Position numbers and translations under genes: made by a program. Shown piece by piece: positions 55,034 through 61,362 of a stretch of DNA of 64,000 nucleotides (within the stretch, counting starts at the first letter, position 1; every line of letters starts with the position of its first letter). The DNA is taken from assembly GCA_025774935.1 (NCBI GenBank), contig JALGZK010000003.1:124001-188000 (forward strand). Reading direction: 5' to 3'. The notes beneath the pieces were generated by a model, which was not told the origin of the DNA, did not search any database, and worked only from the letters and a program-made list of their open reading frames with translations. Origin of the DNA: a bacterium. Its GTDB lineage: Bacteria; Joyebacterota; Joyebacteria; Joyebacterales; Joyebacteraceae.

Positions 55034-55849
55034 TCAGGCCAGCGCCTTCATCGCTTCCTCGTAGAGGTCCTCGGTCAGCTTCCTGTCGTGCCACTCGGCC
55101 TTGTTCTCCATGAACGGCACGCCCTTGCCCTTCACGGTCCTCGCGATGACGACCGTCGGCTGGCCCTTGACCGACGCGGCCTCAGAGAACGCAGCAGTGA
55201 GCTGCTCGACGTTGTGGCCGTCGATCTCGACCACGTGCCAGTTGAAGGTCCTCCACTTGTCCTGGAGCGGCGACAGGGCGACGATGTCCTCCGTGCCGCC
55301 GTCTCCCATCATCCGGTTCCGGTCGATGACCGCGCAGACGTTATCGAGCTTGTGGTGCGCGGCGGTCATGCCTGCCTCCCAGACCTGCCCTTCGTGGGCC
55401 TCGCCGTCGCCCATGAGGCAGTAGATCCGGTACTGCCGCCCGTCACGCTTCGCCGCCATTGCGATCCCGTTAGCGATGGAGAGTCCCTGCCCGGGCGACC
55501 CGACGGAAGCATCGATGCCCGGTGTCTTGTGCATGTCCGGGAACCCCTGGAGCTTCGTGCGGATCTTCCGGAAGGTGAGCAGGTCCTTGACGTCGAAGTA
55601 CCCGCGCCTCGCCAGCGCCGCGTAGAGGGCCGGCGCTGCGTGAGCCTTCGAGAGTACGAGGCGGTCGCGCTCCTCCCACGACGGGCGATCCGGCCGCACT
55701 CGCATCACCCCCCAGTAAAGGGCGACGAGGATGTCGACCGACGAGAGCGACCCTCCCGCGTGCCCGGACCCCGCCTCGAGGAGCATCGTGAGCACGTCCC
55801 GTCTCACGACCTTCGCGATGTCCCTGAGCTCGATCGGTGTGGGACTCAT
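55034..55849 (-). CDS. Transketolase, N-terminal (diphosphate-binding) subunit
   Basis: 271 residues equal to the thiamine-diphosphate-binding half of transketolase. SGHAGGSLSSVDILVALYWGVM, SKAHAAPALYAALARRG and GSPGQGLSIANGIAMAAK lead to the cofactor motif GDGEAHEGQVWEAGMTAAHHKLDN. It ends at residue 271 and is completed by the next gene. AGGAG lies six bases before the ATG. It starts nine bases after the PPC-domain gene. Together the pair interconverts pentose and hexose phosphates in the non-oxidative pentose phosphate route. Confidence 0.9.
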   Translation of the reverse strand: MSPTPIELRDIAKVVRRDVLTMLLEAGSGHAGGSLSSVDILVALYWGVMRVRPDRPSWEERDRLVLSKAHAAPALYAALARRGYFDVKDLLTFRKIRTKLQGFPDMHKTPGIDASVGSPGQGLSIANGIAMAAKRDGRQYRIYCLMGDGEAHEGQVWEAGMTAAHHKLDNVCAVIDRNRMMGDGGTEDIVALSPLQDKWRTFNWHVVEIDGHNVEQLTAAFSEAASVKGQPTVVIARTVKGKGVPFMENKAEWHDRKLTEDLYEEAMKALA

Positions 55850-55858
55850 GTGTCTCTC

Positions 55859-56281
55859 CTACTTGAATGTCAGCGCCATGAGGCCGGTCGCCTCGTCGAG
55901 TTCGCGCGCGGCCTTGATGTCGGACTTCACGAGCACGAGTTCGTTGGTCACGTTCACCTTCCCTTTCGAGAGGTGTCCCGCGACCGTCTCCTTGCTTCGT
56001 CGCGCGAGCACGGCGTGGAAGTGGAAGTTGTACTCTCCGCCCTGACGGATGACGTTACCAGTCATCGAGACTAGCTCCATGGGCTCGGGGAAGAGGACCG
56101 GCGCATAGCGTCCCGTTCCCACGAAGAAGTTGAGCTCCGCCTGCTTGAGCATCCCGATCGCCGACACCAGGATCCCGACCTCGACCTTGCACGCGGCGCA
56201 TACCTCCTTGAGCGACTCGAAGAGGTCCTCGTCCTGGTGGAGGCGGATCATGATGAGGTTGCCGGACTGTCTGTATTCCAT
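55859..56281 (-). CDS. PPC/DUF296-domain protein
   Basis: 140 residues from MEYRQSGNLIMIRLHQDEDLFESL, a normal length for a stand-alone PPC (plant and prokaryote conserved, DUF296) domain. GILVSAIGMLKQAEL, the Gly-rich turn VGTGRYAP and the glycine/histidine stretch GGEYNFHFHAVLA are characteristic. An upstream ATG at 56329 lacks a binding site. Bacterial PPC proteins form trimers. Some have been proposed to bind DNA or small metabolites, but their function is mostly unknown. Its place among purine genes could mean a regulatory or ligand-binding role in this pathway. Confidence 0.8.
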   Translation of the reverse strand: MEYRQSGNLIMIRLHQDEDLFESLKEVCAACKVEVGILVSAIGMLKQAELNFFVGTGRYAPVLFPEPMELVSMTGNVIRQGGEYNFHFHAVLARRSKETVAGHLSKGKVNVTNELVLVKSDIKAARELDEATGLMALTFK

Positions 56282-56346
56282 TCCCTGGTGGTCCCCTTCC
56301 GGCGGCGCGACCCGTGTGGTTCGGTGCATTCAGTCGCGCGGCCAGG

Positions 56347-56820
56347 TTACGCCGACGCCTTCTCAATCGCGTCGACGATCTTCACGTACCCCGTGCACCT
56401 GCACAGGTTCCCCGACACCGCTCTCTCGATCTCACTCCGCGAGGGGGCCGGGTTCGACGCAAGGAGCGCGTAAGCCGACATGATCATCCCGGGTGTGCAG
56501 TACCCGCACTGGACCGCCCCGACCTCGACGAACGCGCGCTGGATCGGGTGCCGCTCGCCGTCGGAGTCGGAAGCCGCGCCGGCGTCGGCGAGTCCCTCGA
56601 TCGTGAGAACCTCGCGACCCGCGCACTGCACGGCGAAGACGAGGCACGAGTTCACCGGTTCGCCGTCGAGGATCACGGTGCACGCGCCGCACTCCCCGTG
56701 CCCGCACCCCACCTTCGTTCCCGTGAGGCCGAGGTGCTCCCGGAGGAGCTCGACGAGCGTCGTGGTCGGCCCGACGTCTGCGAACCGCTCGCGTCCGTTG
56801 ACAGTCAGCGTGATCTCCAC
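56347..56820 (-). CDS. Xanthine dehydrogenase-type 2Fe-2S subunit
   Basis: 157 residues from a GTG at 56820 (VEITLTVNGRERF), just after AGAGGAG; the longer frame upstream is not family-like. The first 2Fe-2S cluster ligands are in GCGHGECGACTVILDG and NSCLVFA. The second cluster ligands are in CGYCTPGMIM and CRCTGYVKIVDAI. Such subunits pass electrons from the molybdenum centre to the FAD subunit. It lies 17 bases after the threonine-synthase-like gene. The FAD partner is encoded 6 kb downstream in the same operon. The catalytic molybdenum subunit is missing from the window. Confidence 0.92.
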   Translation of the reverse strand: MEITLTVNGRERFADVGPTTTLVELLREHLGLTGTKVGCGHGECGACTVILDGEPVNSCLVFAVQCAGREVLTIEGLADAGAASDSDGERHPIQRAFVEVGAVQCGYCTPGMIMSAYALLASNPAPSRSEIERAVSGNLCRCTGYVKIVDAIEKASA

Positions 56821-56837
56821 GATCTCCTCTGACTCCC

Positions 56838-58085
56838 CTAAATCTCCGCCCGGTCCCTGAGCGCCCGCTCGACGTCCTCGAGCGAGCGTCCGACGGGCAC
56901 CGCTTCCCCTGCAGCTCGCATGGCGCTCTCGGTGTCCTTCAGACCGCTTCCCGTCATGAGCACGACGACGGTGTCGTCGGGGGTGACGGAGCCCTCGCGG
57001 ACCGCCGCGGCCAGTCCCGCGAACGCGGTCACGCCGGCGGGCTCGCCGAATACGCCCGTTGACCTTGCGAGCTCGGCCATCCCCGCGAGGATCGCGTCGT
57101 CGGGGACGGCCATCATGCGTCCCCCGCTCGCCCGAACACCTCGCACGGCCTTCCGCCAGTTGCGGGGATGGCCGCACGCGATGCTGTCGGCGCAGGTGTC
57201 GGCCTCACACGGCACGAGCTCGCAGAGCCCGTCGAAGGCCTCCCTGATCGGGTCACACCCTTCGGCCTGGACCCCGACTAGCTCCGGGACCTTCTCCGTG
57301 AACCCGAGCTTCTCGAACTCCGCGAATCCCTTGTAGACGCCGCTCATGATGCACCCGTCGCCTACGGGGACGAAGACCTTGTCGGGCACCTCGAAGTCAA
57401 GCTGTTCGCACACTTCGAGAGCGACGGTCTTCTTCCCCTCGACAAGGTAGGGGTTCACGGCGCAGGAGCGGTTGTACCAGCCGAAAGCAGCGATCGCCTC
57501 GGACGCGAGATCGAACGCGTCGCCGTAGGTGCCGTCTACGGCGAAGACGGTCGCCCCGAGCACCAGCAGCTGCGCGACCTTCGGCGAGGGCGCGTCGGCC
57601 GGAACGAAGATGTAGCACGGCAGTCCCTGCGCCGCCGCAAAGCCCGCAAGCGAGCACCCGGCGTTGCCGGTCGACGCCGCCGCGACCGCCGAAACGCCCT
57701 CCTCCGCCGCCCGCGCCATCGCTACCGACGTCGCGCGGTCCTTGAGCGACGCCGTCGGATTCATGCTGTCGTCCTTGACGTACAGGTTCGGAAGCCCGAG
57801 GACGCCCTCAGCGTGATAGAGCGGGGTCCAGCCCGTCCTTAGAACCGGGAGCGTCTCTTCCGAGCCGATCGGCAGGAGCGGCATGTAGCGCCAGTGGGAG
57901 TTTTCGATGGACCGCTCGAGGTCGGCGCGGGAGAACTCCCTCGCGATCTCGTCGTAGTCGTAGAGGACGTCGAGAATCCCCTCGAGCCCGCAGTCGACGC
58001 AGGTGTACGTCACCTCGCCCGGCGCGTATACCCGGTCGCACAACACGCACTTGAATCCCGTGACCCTCGCGCCGCTCCGATCCAT
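56838..58085 (-). CDS. Threonine synthase-like pyridoxal-phosphate enzyme with N-terminal zinc ribbon
   Basis: 415 residues. The ATG at 58085 overlaps the SsnA stop (TGATG) and follows GGAAGG. A four-cysteine zinc ribbon (Cys13, Cys16, Cys29, Cys32) precedes a fold type II core with the cofactor lysine Lys115 in NPTASLKDRATS, then ASTGNAGCSLAGFAAAQG and VLMTGSGLKD. Threonine synthases make threonine from phosphohomoserine. In E. coli the comparable position of the purine gene set is taken by YgeX, a diaminopropionate ammonia-lyase of the same fold. A beta-eliminating or replacing activity on a purine-derived amino acid is therefore possible, but true threonine synthase is not excluded. Confidence 0.8.
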   Translation of the reverse strand: MDRSGARVTGFKCVLCDRVYAPGEVTYTCVDCGLEGILDVLYDYDEIAREFSRADLERSIENSHWRYMPLLPIGSEETLPVLRTGWTPLYHAEGVLGLPNLYVKDDSMNPTASLKDRATSVAMARAAEEGVSAVAAASTGNAGCSLAGFAAAQGLPCYIFVPADAPSPKVAQLLVLGATVFAVDGTYGDAFDLASEAIAAFGWYNRSCAVNPYLVEGKKTVALEVCEQLDFEVPDKVFVPVGDGCIMSGVYKGFAEFEKLGFTEKVPELVGVQAEGCDPIREAFDGLCELVPCEADTCADSIACGHPRNWRKAVRGVRASGGRMMAVPDDAILAGMAELARSTGVFGEPAGVTAFAGLAAAVREGSVTPDDTVVVLMTGSGLKDTESAMRAAGEAVPVGRSLEDVERALRDRAEI

Positions 58086-59431
58086 CACATGGCCTTCCAC
58101 AGGTCCCGGGCGCACGCTCGCGCCTCGGCCATGACCTCTTCATCGTCGACCGTCAGGATCTCCCGGTCCAGCATGATGACCCTGCCGTTCACGATCACGG
58201 TCTCCACCATCCAGCCCGTGAGTCCGAAGATGACGTGCCCCGTGAGATTGCCCGCTTCGAGCGGGGTCGGCGGATCGTAGTCCAGCACGATGAGGTCCGC
58301 CAGGGCCCCCGGCTCCAGCACACCGACCGTCTCCCCGAAGAGGCGCGAGGCCACCACAGGGTTGCACTCGAGGCAGAGCCTCGGGCCCACGCCGTGTCCT
58401 ACCCGCGGGTCTCCCGCTTCGTGCCGGTGAATCAGGTTCGCGGCCTTCATCTCGTCGAACATGCTCGCGGTGAACCCGTCCGTCCCGAGACCCACGAGCG
58501 CTCCTTCATCGAGGAGCGTCGGGACGGCCGCACAACCGACCGCGTTGTTCATGTTCGATTGCGGGTTGTGAACCACGATCGTGTCGGTCTCCTTGAGGAG
58601 CGCCCGCTCGCGCTCGTCGACATGGATGCAGTGCGCGGCGATCGTCCTCGGGCCGAGGATGCCGAAGGAGTGAAGCCGCTCGACGACTCTGGTCCCGGAA
58701 CGGCGGACGCTGTCCTCTACGTCGGCGCGGTCCTCGGCGACGTGAACGTGGCACCCGACCCCGAACCGGTCAGCCACCGCGGCCGCCCGCTCCAGAGTTC
58801 CGTCCTCCAGCGTGAAGCTCGCGTGGAGACCGACGCTCGCCGTCAGCATCGCGTCACCGCTCGAGCCCCCGCCATCCGCCGCGAAACGCTCGTTCTCGGC
58901 GAGCCCATCGTCACGCACGGACGGTCCGTCGCGGTCCGTGACCTCGAAACACAGGTTCGCCCTCAGCCCGACGTCGGCGAGCGCGTCCGCGAGCGTGTGC
59001 AGGCTGCCCTCCACCGTGGCCTGACTCGCGTGGTGGTCGACAATCGTCGTCGTCCCGTTCCGGATGAGGTCGACCGCTCCCGCCAGAGCCGAAGCGCGGA
59101 CTCCATCGAGCGTCAGCGCGCGGTCCAGCCGCCACCAGAGGTGCTCGAGGATCTCAGTGAAGTTCGAGGAGGGCTCGATCTCCGCGATGAGGCCCCTGGC
59201 CAGTGCGCTGTAGAGGTGCGTGTGCGCGTTCACGAGCCCCGGCATCACAAGCCGGCCTGTGGCGTCGATCACCTCAGCGTCGGGATGCCGGTCCAGGACC
59301 TCGCCGAGCTCTCCGACGGCCACCACGCGCGACCCGCGAATCGCCACGCCGCCGTCCGGGACCACCCGTCCTGACGCTCCGCCGGTGGCAACTGCACCGC
59401 CCCCCACGACGATCTCGCGTTCCCCACCCAT
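58085..59431 (-). CDS. ssnA: SsnA-like aminohydrolase of the purine degradation gene set
   Basis: 448 residues from MGGEREIVVGGG, behind GAGGG. Amidohydrolase superfamily: metal ligands in GLVNAHTHLYSALARG (66 on), HVHVAEDRADVEDS, AAHCIHVDERE, and HNPQSNMNNAVG plus GTDGFTASMFDE, the last two typical of the SsnA/chlorohydrolase branch. SsnA is encoded with xanthine-dehydrogenase-type genes in E. coli and is required in anaerobic purine/urate degradation; guanine deaminase is the nearest alternative. It is the first gene of the 22-gene operon, with the next start overlapping its stop. Confidence 0.87.
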   Translation of the reverse strand: MGGEREIVVGGGAVATGGASGRVVPDGGVAIRGSRVVAVGELGEVLDRHPDAEVIDATGRLVMPGLVNAHTHLYSALARGLIAEIEPSSNFTEILEHLWWRLDRALTLDGVRASALAGAVDLIRNGTTTIVDHHASQATVEGSLHTLADALADVGLRANLCFEVTDRDGPSVRDDGLAENERFAADGGGSSGDAMLTASVGLHASFTLEDGTLERAAAVADRFGVGCHVHVAEDRADVEDSVRRSGTRVVERLHSFGILGPRTIAAHCIHVDERERALLKETDTIVVHNPQSNMNNAVGCAAVPTLLDEGALVGLGTDGFTASMFDEMKAANLIHRHEAGDPRVGHGVGPRLCLECNPVVASRLFGETVGVLEPGALADLIVLDYDPPTPLEAGNLTGHVIFGLTGWMVETVIVNGRVIMLDREILTVDDEEVMAEARACARDLWKAM

Positions 59432-59507
59432 GCTCGCACCCTCAGGACGCACGCCGACGCTCGAACGGCGCATCCGGCGCCGCTCAGGTTGACGACCAAA
59501 CTGGGAC

Positions 59508-59534
59508 GAAAGCGCCCTAAGACTAGGGACTTTC
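59508..59534 (-). other. Two-part hairpin at the start of the ssnA leader
   Basis: On the minus strand GAAAG pairs with CTTTC (outer, 5 bp) and CCCTA with TAGGG (inner, 5 bp), joined by a 1x2 internal loop and capped by a 4-base loop. It would be at the very 5' end of the operon mRNA. It does not match any riboswitch consensus I can recall. A role in transcript stability or ligand sensing is open. Confidence 0.45.
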
Positions 59535-59544
59535 CGAACTTATA

Positions 59545-59573
59545 AGGTTACGGGAGGGTTCTTGCGCTGTCAA
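59545..59573 (-). promoter_or_regulatory. Sigma70-type promoter of the purine operon
   Basis: A perfect TTGACA, exactly 17 bases, then TAACCT on the minus strand. The -10 keeps the key TA...T positions. A second AT-rich hexamer, TTATAA, lies a few bases further downstream at suboptimal spacing. Predicted start is near 59538, giving a leader of about 107 bases. Confidence 0.6.
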
Positions 59574-59713
59574 CGGGATTCGGGGAGTCCCTTCGCAGTG
59601 CTCCGTCTGACACAGGCGAGTCGATTCAGGGGCTCGGCGTCAAGATGTCCGGCTTGTCGTCGGCCCCTCCCGGGGCTCCCCCAGTCCGGCGGGTCGACGA
59701 CCGTCACCATGAA

Positions 59714-59743
59714 GAGAGCCCACCCCTCAAGGGGTGGGCTCTC
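59714..59743 (-). terminator. Strong hairpin terminator after the HTSCSQ-repeat gene
   Basis: A perfect 13-bp stem, GAGAGCCCACCCC with its complement, and a 4-base loop, 25 bases past the stop codon of the upstream minus-strand gene. It insulates the purine promoter about 140 bases further on. It could act in both directions. Confidence 0.75.
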
Positions 59744-59768
59744 CATCCGTCGTCGCAACGTGGTCGGT

Positions 59769-60755
59769 CTAGCGGTACAGCGCCTTGATGGTACCCCAGG
59801 TCGCATCCTCGACGGGGACGTAGTTGGCGCAGGCCGCGCACGCGTTCTCGAGCTCACCGTAGCCCTCAGGCATGAGCTCGTAGCCGGGCAGACCCAGCCA
59901 GATCTCCTGCGAGCACGAGGTGTGGATGTCCATGTAGAACGTCCCGCAGCCCTCGACCTCAAGCTGGAAGCGCGACGCAGACTCCATCTCGCCGTTGCCC
60001 TTGTGGCCGTAGACGTAGAACCAAACGAACATCTCATCTCCCACGATCTGCGCATCGTGCAGGATGGCAGTCGCCGGGTGCTTGTCGTCCTTCCCGCGGG
60101 AGAAGACGCCGCTCAGCTCCGTGCCGTCGAAGTGAGCCACGGACTCACCGCGATAGTCGCTCGAGTCCTTGAACAGCGTCAGGTGCAGGTCCGCCGGGAC
60201 TGTCGTGCACGGAACCTCGAACCTCACGAACAACCACTGGATCTTGTACGGGTTCGGCACGCAGCCCTGCCGATCGTAGATGTCGCACGTGCCGTCCGCC
60301 TCCCTCACGAGGAAGTTCGCACTCGGGAACGGCAGACCTCCGTACGGGTGATCCAGGAAGATGTCCTGAGAGCACGAGGTGTGCATGTGCAGTCCGGTCT
60401 GGACGTCTCCCACGAACGCCTCGAAGTACGTGTCGGCCTCGTACTTGCCTTCCTTGTAGCCGATCGACTCGTACGTGATGCACAGCATGCCGTCGGACTC
60501 GGTCGCGCCCGTGATGCACATGAGCGCGTCGCACGCGATGTTGCTGAGCACGGTACCGTCGAAGTCGGCGCTCGTCGTGCCCTTCAGGTTCGCGGGCTCC
60601 TTGCCCTTGTGCATGTCGATCTGGATCGACACCGGGTACGAATCCGGGGCCGGCAAGCACAGCTCCATGTCCATGCTGTACAGGTCGGCGGCCATGGCGG
60701 CGGCACTCACCATGAGTATCCCCGCCACGAACACATACACTAACGAGCGTCTCAT
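59769..60755 (-). CDS. Secreted protein with two HTSCSQ-type repeats, function unknown
   Basis: 328 residues from MRRSLVYVFVAGILMVSAAA (AAAGGAG upstream); the in-frame extension to 60926 crosses the promoter and is rejected. After the signal peptide (about 1-24) the protein is two related halves. Half one ends LHMHTSCSQDIFLDHPYG and half two ends MDIHTSCSQEIWLGLPGY. Each contains an ADFDGTxLS or AHFDGTELS motif about 75 residues before. The HTSCSQ motif recalls small beta-domains in cell-surface proteins of archaea and bacteria, but no function is established. About ten cysteines suggest disulfides. It has its own promoter and terminator. No T9SS tail is present. Confidence 0.65.
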   Translation of the reverse strand: MRRSLVYVFVAGILMVSAAAMAADLYSMDMELCLPAPDSYPVSIQIDMHKGKEPANLKGTTSADFDGTVLSNIACDALMCITGATESDGMLCITYESIGYKEGKYEADTYFEAFVGDVQTGLHMHTSCSQDIFLDHPYGGLPFPSANFLVREADGTCDIYDRQGCVPNPYKIQWLFVRFEVPCTTVPADLHLTLFKDSSDYRGESVAHFDGTELSGVFSRGKDDKHPATAILHDAQIVGDEMFVWFYVYGHKGNGEMESASRFQLEVEGCGTFYMDIHTSCSQEIWLGLPGYELMPEGYGELENACAACANYVPVEDATWGTIKALYR

Positions 60756-60812
60756 CTCGGACTCCTTTCTGTTCCGATCAGACGTTTGCCTCGCCTTCTG
60801 GGGACTATGAAG

Positions 60813-60842
60813 AGTATAGCACAAGGGGTTAACATCCGTCAA
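60813..60842 (-). promoter_or_regulatory. Sigma70-type promoter for the HTSCSQ-repeat gene
   Basis: TTGACG, 18 bases, TATACT on the minus strand, both close to consensus and in a local AT-rich patch. Predicted start is near 60806, about 50 bases before the start codon. Confidence 0.7.
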
Positions 60843-61235
60843 GCACAAAAGTCCTACTCTGGCAGGATTCCGCCCCACACTACTCACCCTCCACACCTCC
60901 CGAATCCCGGAATCCCGGCCCTCCACTCCTCGTATTCACCGATTCCGAGTAGGACCCTCTCTGCGGAGGCTTCGTCATGATAACTGAGTGACAATCGGCC
61001 AGGCACGACCGCGCCACTGGCTGGCTCACACCCGGTGTTCCCAGGTCCAATCCGAGTCAACATCTTCCAAGCAGGAACCGTGCCATGGTCAGGAATCACT
61101 TCCCTGAGTCCCGCGTCTGTTCTTCTTTGACGGCAGCCCGCACCGAAGGTCGCACAGAAAACCCCAGTTTGCCAGCCGACGCCGGCTCCGCCCACCCGCG
61201 GGCGCGATCTCCCCCCTGGAGTGGCCGATGGACCG

Positions 61236-61264
61236 TGGCCACCGGCCCCAACATGTGGTATAAT
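61236..61264 (+). promoter_or_regulatory. Extended -10 promoter for the propeller genes
   Basis: TGGCCA, 17 bases, then a perfect TATAAT preceded by TG at the extended -10 position (TGGTATAAT). Predicted start is near 61271, giving a leader of about 90 bases. Confidence 0.7.
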
Positions 61265-61293
61265 AGATAGATGAGCGACCTGGCGACTCGTTC

Positions 61294-61343
61294 CGCTCGG
61301 CGGGCTCTGGTTCGGGGCCGAGCGGGGCGCATATTTGTGCGCC
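61294..61343 (+). other. Two stacked hairpins in the propeller gene leader
   Basis: CGCTCGGC (61294-61301) pairs exactly with GCCGAGCG (61317-61324). One base later GGCGCA (61326-61331) pairs exactly with TGCGCC (61338-61343). They fill the leader between the promoter and the GGGGAAAGG binding site. I cannot assign them to a known RNA class. Confidence 0.5.
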
Positions 61344-61362
61344 TGACCGCCCCCGGGGAAAG

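Larger units (their letters stand above)
60756..61362. other. Divergent intergenic region between HTSCSQ gene and propeller gene
   Basis: About 600 bases, with a minus-strand promoter near one end (60813-60842) and a plus-strand promoter near the other (61236-61264). Between them is a 9-bp inverted repeat, GTCCTACTC (60851-60859) and GAGTAGGAC (60947-60955). No reading frame here has a convincing start or composition, and I found no tRNA-like fold. Confidence 0.5.

Noticed and set aside
56821-57177. An N-terminal extension of the 2Fe-2S subunit
   Set aside because: It covers the end of the threonine-synthase-like gene in another frame and has no ferredoxin-like sequence; GTG at 56820 has AGAGGAG.
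34753-59431. Mobile island or genomic island signs around the purine operon
   Set aside because: No integrase, transposase, tRNA or flanking direct repeat was seen, and base composition looks the same as in the neighbours.
60901-61235. Possible small gene in the divergent intergenic region
   Set aside because: Short frames on both strands have no binding site and no codon preference; the longest minus-strand frames run through the promoters.
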